Below are positions 48,171 to 59,559 of a DNA stretch of 64,000 bases, piece by piece. The position numbers were made by a program, and so were the translations under genes. Source of the stretch: Nautilus pompilius. Its lineage: Eukaryota; Mollusca; Cephalopoda; Nautilida; Nautilidae. Position 1 is the stretch's first letter; every line of letters begins with the position of its first letter. The notes beneath the pieces were generated by a model. It saw only the letters and a program-made list of their open reading frames with translations, ran no database searches and had not been told where the DNA came from. The DNA lies in the NCBI GenBank assembly GCA_018389105.1, contig JACATO010000643.1, positions 678,501-742,500 of the forward strand, in the 5' to 3' direction.

Positions 48171-49140
48171 AATATACAAACACACAGATTGAACACCATT
48201 ATCTATTATTGTATACTTTTACTAGTAATAAGGAATTATTGCTAGGCTATGTAGAATTTTATTTGTTTGATGATTTGAAATATTTTGAAAATATTTTAAG
48301 GCACTAACATACCATTTCTCTTACAAAGTTGGTAGGTAATTATGGAATTTTCCTATCATCTTAAAATAACTAATAAACCTGTTTTGATACGCTTTCCTTG
48401 TTACATAATCAGAGTTTAGTCTTGAACAGTGCTCTGGTGTGTGAAATGTTGTTAGTGCAGTAGAACTTTATCTAGTAAGTACTGCTTATTTTGGTGTGTT
48501 CAACTGGTTTGAGCTGGTCTTAAGAACTGCACCCTGTTGGTTGCTAAGATTTTAGATGTGGTGAACTACCAACAGTTTAGCCTATTTTGCCTCCAGGGCA
48601 AAAGTTATCTTATCCTCCTGTAATGTTTCATTTGTGGAAATACAGTTTTCACTTGGCTCCTGGCCTGCACTGTGGATATCTCCTTATGCAAACATTTTTA
48701 TGCCCAATGATCACAGAATAGCTAAATGCTGGCATTTCACATGGTAGATTTTTCGTAGCCATTTTCACCTGCAGTTGATAGTTGAATGAAAACATTCATG
48801 CAAGTAAAAGCAGAAAAGAAATTTGTGTGTTGTTTAGAAACAATGTTTTTAATTGCAGTATTCTTAGGCCCGTGATCCAGCAAAATTTCTGTGTGATTGT
48901 GAATTGACTTTGACAACAACTCCAGGTAAAACTGAAAAAAATTAGAATTTATCTTTAACCTATGAACACCTGGAACACACTGCCATTTACCAACCACATC
49001 AGAAACATTTTTTGAGAAATTATTTTGGGAGTATAACCATTCACAAAAATGTAAATTCTTAATTTCTTGGTTTTACCTTTTGCATCTGAACTCTTTATTT
49101 ATGTATATCACACACACATGCGCACGCACACACACGCGCA
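48151..49140. repeat. Tandem duplication, unit A (about 1.03 kb period)
   Basis: The sequence from CTCTCTCACAAATATACAAA through TTTATGTATATCACACACAC recurs at 49,175-50,162. The offset is 1,028 bp near the left (GATTGAACACC at 48,187 and 49,215) and 1,030 bp further on (GCTAAATGCT at 48,721 and 49,751), reflecting two single-base indels. The unit contains one minus-strand frame of 86 codons (48,997-48,737) without a recognisable domain. Confidence 0.95.
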
Positions 49141-49146
49141 CGCACG

Positions 49147-49177
<31 letters not shown>

Positions 49178-49196
49178 TCTCTCTCTCTCTCTCTCA
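49108..49196. repeat. (CA)n/(CG-CA) and (CT)n microsatellite at duplication junction
   Basis: Long CA array with CGCA variants, then CT, then the start of unit B. Confidence 0.95.
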
Positions 49197-50162
49197 CAAA
49201 TATACAAACACACAGATTGAACACCATTATCTATTATTGTATACTTTTACTAGTAATAAGGAATTATTACTAGGCTATGTAGAATTTTATTTGTTTGATG
49301 ATTTGAAATATTTTGAAAATATTTTTAAGGCACTAACATACCATTTCTCTTACAAAGTTGGTAGGTAATTATGGAATTTTCCTATCATCTTAAAATAACT
49401 AATAAACCTGTTTTGATACGCTTTCCTTGTTACATCATCAGAGTTTAGTCTTGAACAGTGCTCTGGTGTGTGAAATGTTGTTAGTGCAGTAGAACTTTAT
49501 CTAGTAAGTACTGCTTATTTTGGTGTGTTCAACTGGTTTGAGCTGGTCTTAAGAACTGCACCCTGTTGGTTGCTAAGATTTTAGATGTGGTGAACTGACC
49601 AACAGTTTAGCCTATTTTGCCTCCAGGGCAAAAGTTATCTTATCCTCCTGTAATGTTTCATTTGTGGAAATGCAGTTTTCACTTGGCTCCTGGCCTGCAC
49701 TGTGGATATCTCCTCATGCAAACATTTTTATGCCCAATGATCACAGAATAGCTAAATGCTGGCATTTCACATGGTAGATTTTTCATAGCCATTTTCACCT
49801 GCAGTTGATAGTTGAATGAAAACATTCATGCAACTAAAACCAGAAAAGAAATTTATGTGTTGTTTAGAAACAATGTTTTTAATTGCAGTATTCTTAGGCC
49901 CGTGATCCAGCAAAATTTCTGTGTGATTGTGAATTGACTTTGACAACAACTCCAGGTAAAACTGAAAAAAATTAGAATTTATCTTTAACCTATGAACACC
50001 TGGAACACACTGCCATTTACCAACCACATCAGAAACATTTTTTGAGAAATTATTTTGGGAGTATAACCATTCACAAAAATGTAAATTCTTAATTTCTTGG
50101 TTTTACCTTTTGCATCTGAACTCTTTATTTATGTATATCACACACACATGCGCACGCACACA
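49175..50162. repeat. Tandem duplication, unit B
   Basis: A nearly identical copy of unit A with scattered substitutions. The minus-strand 86-codon frame is again open (50,027-49,767) and differs at three residues: T to I, A to G and T to S within the stretch HTNFFSAFTCMN. Three replacement changes in so short a frame do not suggest purifying selection. Confidence 0.95.
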
Positions 50163-50179
50163 CACACACACACACACGC
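50138..50179. repeat. (CA)n microsatellite, right boundary of duplication
   Basis: CA array with the same ATGCGCACGCAC variant as at the junction. Unit homology stops here. Confidence 0.95.
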
Positions 50180-51940
50180 CACAGTTATATTTAGAGGCAT
50201 GACCACAGTATTTTTAATGAGCTTTTAAATCACTTTTGTGATACATGATTGCCATTCCTGAGAGGACCAGAAGATGGGAGGCTCTCCAAAAGAATTAGTT
50301 TTTTCTTCTCATTGATTAAATGGATTGAACTGTTTCTTTTTTGTAGTCTGTCAACTAATTCCATCTTGAGAGTTCCCAGAAGTATACAAACCTGCTATAG
50401 CAGCATATCCTTTTAGTTCTTTTTTTATTGCATCATAACTAAACTTCTAAAAAAAATCTCTCTCTCTATGAAGTGCATAATAGAGCAGCAGTTTTCTTAA
50501 TTATTTGTTTTTTATATATTTGTGGAAGACAGACACAACAGCAGTATGACTGGGCAATGCAGGCGAAATGCCTATGCTGTGTTGTTACCTACTTATTGGA
50601 TCATCATTTATTAGTATCAGTGAGAGAGCTGGTAGCTTTGGAATACTTCATGATAGAACCAAATTTTAAAAAAATTCCATGAGGGTTTCTCCATTGGTGT
50701 TTGCAGACATGAATTCACTCATCACTGGCTGTTCCAGACAAATGAATCATTGCTTTCCCATTAGTTGTGCATTACCAGATACTTCAGGAAATGAGCTGCC
50801 TATTTCCTGTGATGAATGTCCATTTTTAACTATTTTAGAGGCGAGGACCATGTCTTATGATAAATTTTTCACATGCCTTGCCATTGTGATGAAGATTTTT
50901 TTATTCTGATTGGCAACAAAGGATTCTAGAGAAAGGGGAAAAATAGGAAGCAGATCATTGCAGTTTCTTTCATTTATTGACTAGTGTTTGGGTGTGATAC
51001 TTGGTGATGAATGTTTAGATTTTATGATGTCGTAAGTCAGCTTGCCTTTAAGTAATTTAAAGACAAACCAGATCCGTAGCTTTGATGACTGAAAGAATCT
51101 GTGCATCTCTCTCCACTCACTTGCACACATGCATGCATGGAGTTGAATAACTAACAAAATTAAGAGATTATGGCAAGAAATAATGAGAGCTGAAATAGCT
51201 CCATTTAAACATTATAAGTTGGTAATTTGGAATTCATTTTTCATATGAAGATTCATATTGTTACTTGGATTTTCTGCAGTTTGACCCCATCGTTACTAGA
51301 AACTGACAAAGTACAGGCTACTCATCAGTTATTAGGTGGTCAGTGCCAGTGTTAGATTTGAAACAGTGAACTCATGTGAATAAATTATCTTTTTCTTTAA
51401 TGTTGACAGTTGATTTGGTGTGAAAAGGGTCTTGTGTTGTAAATCCGCATGAATGAGTTACTTCCAACTTTTAACATTTTCAGGGTTTCAGGACAGACTT
51501 TTATCTAAAAGAAAAAAATTAATTTAACATTTCATAATTCAGGGAAGAAAACAAATGGTAAGGATGCTAGCTGTGGTGTAGAAACTTATTTTTATGTATA
51601 ATTGGCTCCTAAGGAAAATTACACGAAACATGCCATTAAAAATCTAAATTTTATTCAGGAAATTTAATAAAAAATCTTGCATCAGAAATTTAAATGAAAA
51701 TCTACATTATCTCTTTGGGCATTATTCTGCATAAAAGATGAGGGACTAATATAGTCAAATTTTCTTCATCATCACCAAACCATTAGCTTTAGATTCATTA
51801 TGAATATACTTTCAATGTTTTCCTTCTTTTGTCAAGGTCAACATTTATGTTCATTAACATTCAAATTAACAATGCAAATTATATTTATTTTAATGGGATC
51901 ACTGACTGGTCAGTGAAAACAGTGTGATAGCTGCATAGGG
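50180..51940. other. Non-coding DNA, no gene seen
   Basis: Plus frames at 50,473-50,682 and 50,679-50,909 overlap by 4 bases but show no recognisable domain. I regard both as chance frames. Confidence 0.45.
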
Positions 51941-51948
51941 GAGGCCAC

Positions 51949-52097
51949 TGGTGCTAGATGTTATGATAATAGTAATTCTTAATTAAAAGCTATAATTGAT
52001 GTTATATACTTTGGCCTTTCCATTGATTATAACCTTATTTGTATATTTAATTGGGAATTATTAGTTTTGTAACAACTTTTCACTGTAACAACTAATC
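51949..52097. mobile_element. Foldback MITE, family 1
   Basis: Left arm GGTGCTAGATGTTATGATAA and right arm TTAATTGGGAATTATTAG / TAACAACTAATCC are inverted relative to each other and match the family. More diverged than the copies at 53.0 and 54.2 kb. Confidence 0.55.
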
Positions 52098-52109
52098 CAA
52101 GACCCCTAA

Positions 52110-52975
52110 ATTTTTATTTTCATCAGTATTCTAGTTGATCTTATAGAACAATGAAGAAATATCATGTCTACCTTTATATTGGGCATTGTGCAACCCTCTA
52201 TTCATGTTACTGTTCTGAAGTTTCATCTTGATAATCATTTATTTAACCTTGCTAAATTTATTCTATCTACTCCTCCTTGACCTTACATGCAAATTGAAGT
52301 AAGATCCAGCCATTTCCATGCTTCCACTTTTCCACTATTTATAGATAACTTGTATATTTCTGTAGCATTTATCTTGGATACAGTAGATCAAACATTTCTC
52401 TCGTTTTGGCAGTTGTTTTATTTCCACTGTGCTCTCTGGAGCTCAGATTCATGCCTAATAATCTTTAGCTTTTTTTTTATCAAGAGTTTAATCAGTGCAG
52501 TAACTAAACAAATAATCGAAAGATGGAAATCTTCTGTAATGTACATCAACAGCTTATGTGAAGGATGCTTGTATATCACAGATGTTACCAGAATGCCTTT
52601 CCTGCTTGCTTTGATTACTGAATCTGTTGTTTCTCATTTCCACTTTTAGAAGTAAGAATGAATAAATAAAATAAACACAATTCATACATAGTTCATATTG
52701 AGTTTCTTAAAGCAGTACTTTACTTTGTGCCCCAGATTTTATAGTGTGCTTGTTTGTTTTTTCTCATTTTGGATTTAAACATTTTTGCAAGGGAGTTTAA
52801 TCATGGTTCTTTATGTATATACCTTTTCAAAGTAGTTCTTAAATTAAGAAAAAATTATCAATCATTTCAGCAACTAAGTATGTAAATATAGCTATTAAAA
52901 TTTTATAAAACTCTAGTTTTTAACTCTTTTTGTTGGTTTTTAATTTACTTTTTCACTTAAATCTAAATTCTGTGG
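52110..52975. other. Non-coding DNA, no gene seen
   Basis: The plus-strand 120-codon frame at 52,287-52,649 is the longest on this strand outside the hAT element but has no domain I recognise. It is rich in Phe, Ser, Ile and Leu. Confidence 0.4.
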
Positions 52976-52984
52976 TATAAAAGA

Positions 52985-53102
52985 CCAGGGCTAGTTGCTA
53001 TAGTGGTAACTTATACCACTAGTAAGTTGTTATATGATGTCAATTGTAGCTCATCTCTATGTTTAATTAGGAATTACCAATGCTGTAACATCTAGCCCCA
53101 GT
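52985..53102. mobile_element. Foldback MITE, family 1, compact copy (118 bp)
   Basis: Left end CCAGGGCTAGTTGCTATAGT and right end ATGCTGTAACATCTAGCCCC form a clear inverted repeat. The right arm also has the family core TGTTTAATTAGGAATTACCA. Confidence 0.7.
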
Positions 53103-53569
53103 GGTTTTCCTTACTCTCCCTATGGTAACATTTATTTAAATATCAGCAAAGAAATTTCATACCACATTTTTGAATGTTTTCATGTTTGTATCTGTCAGTC
53201 TCTATCTTTCTGATTAATGGATGTTAAAAGTGACTCTTTACAACAATCGCTGCATTTTTGAGAACATCAAACATTGGGGTCATGTGACCATACACCTTGC
53301 TGCTTCAGATGCTATTGAAATGGAGTACATCAGCAAAAACAAACAGATCCGATCTTAAAACAAACAGGCTCACCAAACACAAGTCATTGATGTTACACAA
53401 AACTGGTGATGGTATAAAGAAAGGCTACAGTAAGTCAGAAAAGTTAACATACAAGAAAAACATTTCAGTCTAAATGAGTTTACACAATTATTTGACCTTA
53501 AGAAATTTGTTTCCTTTGCATACATCGTTATATGCAATTGTAAGCATGATCTGGTGACTTTGCATGGTA

Positions 53570-53795
53570 TTGTGGTTACTGCTAAAAGTCACTGTTGCCA
53601 TTATTGTAGCTCAGAGGGGCCTGACACTTCTGCTTTTAGTATAAAATAAAAAGTCCTTACTAGAACCCATTTAGTTGTGGAAGGAAAGGTGGGGTAGAGC
53701 TTGGAGTGCAACCCTTGCCAATACATGCTACAGAAAAGCAAGAAAAAACTGCAGTTTCCAACAGAGACTAAACTCAGGCCCATAGCACTCTGGCA
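53570..53795 (-). repeat. tRNA-derived SINE, minus orientation, diverged
   Basis: GGGGCCTGACACTTCTGCTT and GTCCTTACTAGAACCC match the 5' blocks of the other reversed copies. The tRNA-like head lies at about 53,755-53,795 (GACTAAACTCAGGCCC). Confidence 0.6.
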
Positions 53796-54209
53796 TTCTC
53801 TACTTAGATTCTTAAAGGAATGAACACTATAACATTCATTCATCCATAAAGCAGATTTTTCCATACATTCATCAGTCTATTATTGCGAAACCCACTTACA
53901 TTTTTCCAACCAACTGTAGTATTCTGAGATGATGAAAAACCATTTATTTACATGTTCCTTAACATAAAAAAGTTTAAATTACTCAGTTAAATCACTACCT
54001 AACTTATGGTATGCCAAACAAATGAGCATAACATGTATCAATCTCTCTGAATAACTAAGCTTCTTTACTTTCCAAATTCTTATAAAGTGCTCCATTCTAA
54101 TCAGTCAACATTTTCCACAAGCTAAGGAGATTAGGCCTGAACCTCATATTGAATATAATGTCTAACCAAAGCTTTAGATAGTGAATGCTGACTTCTGGTA
54201 TAGGATAAA

Positions 54210-54392
54210 CTGGGGCTAGTTGTTACAGCAACAGTAGTTCCTAATTAAATGTACAGTTGAGGTGATAATCAACATTATGAAGGCTATAGTGTATGGTGAT
54301 GATTTAGCCTCATTATATGTAATGCTATAATGTTGATTAGCCTCAGATACACATTTGATTAGAAATTACTGATGCTTTAATTTACTAGGAGC
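54210..54392. mobile_element. Foldback MITE, family 1, long copy
   Basis: Left arm CTGGGGCTAGTTGTTACAGC, then CAGTAGTTCCTAATTAAATG; right arm ATTAGAAATTACTGATGC. The centre contains its own inverted segments (GCCTCATTATATGTAATGC and ATGTTGATTAGCCTC). Confidence 0.65.
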
Positions 54393-54724
54393 AGATCCAG
54401 TGTCTTATGTTAAGGGGCATAAAGTCACCAACATGAGAATACCTTAAATAGGCCAACTGTCTTAGTCTGAAGCCTTAGTGTTTTGACCATTTTATTTTTG
54501 ACATTCTGAGCAAGCACACTGGGAAAAAAAAGGGGCATTGTATGTTTGTGATATTCTATCTACTAGTAACAGTGGTGAAGAAAACAAGGTAACAAATGAA
54601 AACAATGCAATTTAAATAGGTTTGCTATTAGACAAGGGTTTTGACAAAATCATCCATCTGGGATATCTTAAATGCAAATAATGTGATGCAATTTCATCTC
54701 ATGCATAAAAAGAAATGGTTTTAA

Positions 54725-55765
54725 AGTACAGTCATGTATTGATGTAGCTCACTATGATTGGTTGTTGTGCAAGCAATTAGAAAGTGCTACACTTGCAGAA
54801 GGACTATAAAGATATAGGCAATGATATCATTGTAATATGATGAATACTTTGGTTCTTTGGAAGGAAATATCACCTGAAGAGCATGTAGAAATCAAAGTTC
54901 TTAGGTAGGGAAGGCTATTCCATGTGGTGCATCGTAGCCTGATTTCATGTTTCTGGAGCTGTATGCAGGATCAAAAATGGATACATGATTCTGGTAATTT
55001 TGAAGAAGAAAGCCCAGAGATTCTGTGAATGACCTATCTACAAGTATGGGTGTTAAGGTTTCTTCAAGAACAATAACATACACATTTGTGCAAAGTGATC
55101 TCAATGGATGTGCAGCTGAGAAGAGGAAACCAAATGTCAAGGCTGAAATGTGCAGGAGAAATGAAACTGTGATGACAAAACCTGGAAGAAGTTGGTCTTT
55201 ACAGATGAGTCCAAGTTTGAACTACTTAGCAGTAATTATTAATGGCATTTTGTTTGAAGGTGGACCGGGTACTGGGGAGCAATATAACAATCATTTACAA
55301 CAGCTACAACGAAGCATGTGGATGGATAAATACAAATCTGAGGCTGCATATCAATCAAGGGTGCTGGAGATTTGCATAAAATTGAAGGTACACTGACTGC
55401 CAACAGGTACAGGTAATTTTTCATATCATTCTATTGGAAAGACTTTGGGTGGAAATTTGACTTCCAACATGGCAGTGGCCTCAAACTCTATTTTTTCACT
55501 ATACTGGCAATCTGGAATGTAGAGAGGCTGATGGTACATTCACAAAGATGCCTTGGCCTGCACAAGATCCTAATATGAACATCATTGAGGCTATGGAAGA
55601 TTACATTGCTACTGAGAAAGTCAAATAGCAATGAAACCTTGGATAAATTGTGGAAAATGCCACAGGATATTTTGAACAACTTCCACAGTAATACATAGAT
55701 AACCTATATGGAAGCATGAAAACAAAGTATCATGCTCTGTATAAGTAAAGGACTCTAATACCAAA
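54725..55765 (+). pseudogene. Decayed Tc1-like transposase
   Basis: A second, better readable Tc1/IS630 transposase relic. In order it shows ISPEEHVEIKVLR (about 54,868-54,905, start of the helix-turn-helix) and TWKKLVFTDESKFELL (about 55,180-55,228, with the first catalytic Asp). Then come WGCISIKGAGDLHKIEGTL (about 55,335-55,392) and DFQHGSGLK (about 55,460-55,485). WPAQDPNMNIIEAMEDYI (about 55,550-55,605) supplies the final Glu, and a terminal NLYGSMKTKYHALYK lies at about 55,700-55,750. In the FQHGSGLK segment the family's second Asp (QQDNDPKH) reads as Gly, so the catalytic triad is lost. Several frameshifts and stops occur. Possible terminal repeats could not be confirmed. Confidence 0.75.
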
Positions 55766-55979
55766 CACTAATGTACTGTACAATTTTTCTTTGTTTATGT
55801 ATATTTTCTGTAATAATGCAATGTGTATGTACTACATATATTTATCAGTTGCAATTATTTATTTTTGTGCATTTTTTGTGTGTTTCCATAATTATTTTCA
55901 ATATTATATGTTAATAATTTTGTCTATTTCTAGTTCAGTATTCTTATGCATATAAATTGGAACAGATTTTTTAAAACTG

Positions 55980-57690
55980 TTTCTTCTCAATGAGTTTTTT
56001 AGTTTCAGAGACAGATTTGCCCTCTCAACTCTACTTGATGTGCCTGGTATGAGTAAAAAGAGGATTCAGAATTTTCATTATGTTTAGGTACATCAATAAG
56101 GATGCCCTTCAATCTGCTAAAGTTTCAGGGAGGTTATCAGACTTGCCATCCTGGCTTTTCTCTACATGTTCTTTGAGTGTATCTTTTTGCTAGGATGAAT
56201 TTGTTGATGGCAAATCTTTGTTATACTTCTGGATAGTGTCAGCAGTTGATTTATCAAGCAATGTAATGGATGAGGGAATCAGGCCTAAGGCAAAAATGGC
56301 TTGGCTTGAGTCCAAAAATCACATGTTAAATTATTGGATAAGAGAGTCCAAAGATGAAGTGAAAAGAACATGTTCAAATTATTATTTGGAGTTTTTGAAG
56401 GAATATTGTTTCTGAAAGTCTGCCTCTGTATTGTCTTTGTAGTTCAAGTGATGTAGATTTTACTACCTGTCATTAAAAAAATTTCTTTTTTCACTGTATG
56501 AAAATTATACTCATTATCCCTGACACCAGATAGCAAAGTCTTCACATGGGACACCATTTTAAAACCTTTAGAAATCTTCAGAGGATTCTTGCAATTTATT
56601 GCATAGACCCAAAGTGCAACCAAAATAGTGAATAACTCTTTTGGAAATTCTATGAAGATGGGATCACTTATATGTTTCATCCATCCATATGTCTCACAAA
56701 CTGCCTCTTTGTCCCAACCAGATTTCTGAGAGGCTATGACATCAAGGCATTTGAGTAAAAGCTTATACCTATGATCAATGTTGTGTAGAGTTCTGTGCTT
56801 CTCAGCTTATCTTGTCTCACAAAATAATTCCAGGTATGCTTTATTGCTATCCTTTTTCTGATATGGCATTTTCTAATCATCTGCTTTTTTGAGAGAATAT
56901 TTAAAAATTATTCCAAGTTGTTGAAGTTCCTCTACAACTCATACAAAACATTAGTTGTAGGTTAAGGCTGGGACAGTGGTGATAGACTGCCCTTGGTGAT
57001 TTCTCTTTGAATACTGCAGCATACCCTCACAGATGTCCTGCCATATTACCAGCTCTATTAAGAATTCAGTGATATTTTGGCATACCACCTCACCTATAAC
57101 ACTTTCGCAAAGGACACATTCAGGCAATTGTTCAATTGGCTTTCTATTAACATTGCAACGTATAACAAGGCCTAACTGTTTTCAGTCTGCTTTTCCTCAC
57201 TTCATCAAACTGAAAACCATAATATCTAATAACCTGAGCCTTTATCTTTTACACAATGGTATTCTGGATAATCTACTTAATGCACAGTTGGAGGTCATTC
57301 TGAGAAATCTTTGGCATTCTTTTTACAATTGTTAAAATGGTATACTAATATCTTTTCACCATCATCAACCCTCTAATTGAGCAGTGCTTCAATGCTACCC
57401 TTGTTGAAGCTACTCTAGTGTCATCATTCCTGTGACCTCTTAGATCGGTACTCTGCCTTCTTATGCTTTCATCTACAATAATGAGACCTATTCTACTGAA
57501 TACACTTGCCTATGTAGTTTTAAAGATCTTCCGTTTTGCTATTTTATTGACGTGGTAGTCACATGCTGCATGGCTTAAGATCTTTGAGAGCATCCTTCCC
57601 ATTTTGAAAAGATTCTGTGATTATATTTTTGTGGAAAATGTAAAGTGTCTGGAAAAAAGAAGACATAGTAAGCAAAGTCTAACAAGCCAG
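55980..57690 (-). pseudogene. Decayed ZMYM1/P52rIPK-type hAT transposase
   Basis: A hAT-superfamily relic of the group that gave rise to ZMYM1 and P52rIPK (DUF4371 domain plus hAT dimerisation region), read on the minus strand. In order from the N-terminal side: FAYYVFFFP, then ESFQNGKDALKDL (about 57,580-57,690). Next is IIVDESIRRQ, then TDLRGHRND (about 57,425-57,485), corresponding to the LRGHRED signature. Then come YDGAGNMAGHL (about 57,025-57,060) and KEKSPRAVYHHCPSLNLQL (about 56,950-57,010), matching the YDGAxNMSG and YVHCxxHxLNL motifs. KHRTLHNIDHRYKLLLKCLD lies at about 56,740-56,800. The longest intact frame is 78 codons (56,680-56,444). LPSTNSS and LPETLAD (about 56,110-56,210) match the segment before the dimerisation domain. 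Stops and frameshifts are frequent. The family call is sound, the limits approximate. Confidence 0.75.
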
Positions 57691-57699
57691 TTTTGACAT

Positions 57700-59300
57700 C
57701 TGTTTGTGTATCCATTCTTGCTACTTTTATCTTTGTAATGCTTGAAAGAAAACTTGAAATGTATCTCTGGTTCTTTGCTTTATATTATCAGCGGCACATT
57801 ACATTCTGTAATTTTCCATGTCATAGGCTGAAATGAGTGTAACTGAATGTTGTTGCTTATCATCCAGCAAACAAAAGTATAAATAGTAATAAATGACTCT
57901 AGAAAAGTTTTTTTTGAACTGCATCTGCATTAGAATTATTGCCTATAAAGAAAGTATGAGTGATTCTTGGAGGGAAATTTGTGTCAACAACTTAGTTTTT
58001 TATTGTTGTATAAAACTAAGGAATAAAATCAATAATTTATCAAATTGAAATTAAGACCGTTTTTAGTATCCTTATTTAGTAATTCAGCAATATTTTAAAA
58101 CATTTATACATAATAATGTAATACTTGGTGTTGTTCTTGAGTATATAACATTCATATGAAAAAAAAAATATATATATATGTTATTTAATGAACTGTATTA
58201 TATAGTAATACAATATACTAGTATCTTTTTTCTTTGAATTCTTCTGGTTGACCACTGCAGTTTTTACTGTCAAGAGTCATTCTTTGGGCTATTAAAGTTA
58301 CTTTCTGATACTGTATCACTGATGGTTTGTGTCTCTTTGAAGCATACAAAAGATGACGTCTGCTGTGAATTTCTCAGTAAATGTTTTGTAGTTTGTACTG
58401 TTATTGAGCTGTCATGAGGATTACTTATCTTGTCTTTACACCTTAACGTGTTGTTTGCATGAACGATCAAACCCGAACCCTCTTTGTGGTTATGCATACA
58501 GGGATGATTTCAAATGACATAGTCAATGGTGCTTATTTTCTGGATGTTTATTTCAAAAGATTTTAGATGACTACCAGTCATTTGGTATCTTGAAACTGTT
58601 GACCTGCTGGTGGCTATGTGGTTTCCTTGCTCAATGTTTTTGTGATAGAATGATATAACCAAATCATTTTATCAAATACACCCATGACCATTATTAGGTA
58701 TGGGAGGGGATAATTATGCTTAGTCATATTATGATCTATTTTGAGATTTTGTAAATTTAAAACCTTGCAAAGTTACCTGAATTGTCCTTGCTAACTTTTA
58801 ATTCACATTCAAAAATATGAAACAGGTTTAGTCCTAAAATAAACCAAGAATCATCATCAAAATAGCAAGAAAAGCAATGAAAAATGTTTAAAACAAGGAC
58901 AGTTGGTTGTGAAGAAGAATGCTGGCATTCTAAGCATTCAGAAACCAGATTTTAGTACTGTGGTTTTCCTGCCACTTACCTCACAGAAGACCATAAAATG
59001 AAGTTTATTGATGAATAGTGCATAGCTTCTCCCTTATTTTTCACAGAAAAAGAAAACTGAGTTAGAGGACAGTATTTATGTAACCTGGAAATTCTGATGT
59101 GATTTACAAAATATTATTCAAGGTTCACTTAGTCTTGCCATGGGTATCGCCAAAGTGCAAACCATGGCTTGAACTAGCTTTGAGATTTTTTTCAGAACTG
59201 TTCTATTATGTTATGATTGGGAATTTAGTGTAGATGGGGATTGGTCATCCACTGGATCCACAAATCTGACACAGCTAACCTTTGTAACAATTAGCTAAGA
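57700..59300. other. Non-coding AT-rich DNA, no gene seen
   Basis: Includes a (TA)n run near 58,169. The minus frame at 58,497-58,270 has no recognisable domain. Confidence 0.5.
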
Positions 59301-59310
59301 TCAACATAGG

Positions 59311-59510
59311 TCGCTTATGCAGCCCTCATGCTGGTCGCTTCGGTGGCCAGTTACACGAGGTGCTTCGGCACCTCAACACGGACTTTTAGGCCTACACCAG
59401 GAGCTTGCTTCACACATGGCTTCGGCCTACTCCACTCCCTTCTCCTCGGAGATAAACATACATACTTTACACTTAAACCCGCACGCATGGACCACACAAA
59501 AAGAAAAAAA
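59311..59510. other. GC-rich island with UUCG-loop hairpins and A-rich end
   Basis: A 150-base block, much richer in G+C and CpG than its surroundings, contains hairpins with the very stable C(UUCG)G tetraloop. Hairpin 1 is 59,331-59,350: 8-bp stem CTGGTCGC/GTGGCCAG, two pairs being G-U wobbles in RNA. Hairpin 2 is 59,357-59,374: perfect 7-bp stem GAGGTGC/GCACCTC. A short third is 59,418-59,427 (GGC/GCC). A further small hairpin is 59,441-59,452 (TCTC/GAGA). An A-rich run follows at 59,498-59,512. The two open plus frames over it match nothing. It looks like a retroposed or transcribed structured RNA, or a fragment of an unidentified element; I cannot name it. Confidence 0.45.
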
Positions 59511-59559
59511 AAAGATCTACTCTACTATCAATCTGATATCATTCTAAACTTTAAAAATT

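Noticed and set aside
49067..49273. Plus-strand frame with a His-Thr repeat
   Set aside because: Translation of the CA microsatellite.
48124..50179. CRISPR-like or satellite array
   Set aside because: Only two units of about 1 kb, with microsatellites at the edges; this is a tandem duplication, not a spaced array.
52287..52649. 120-codon plus-strand open frame
   Set aside because: No known motif, no splice or repeat context that supports it.
59311..59460. Helitron terminus
   Set aside because: Hairpins are present, but no CTRR-type end closely following a hairpin and no Helitron coding remnant is seen.
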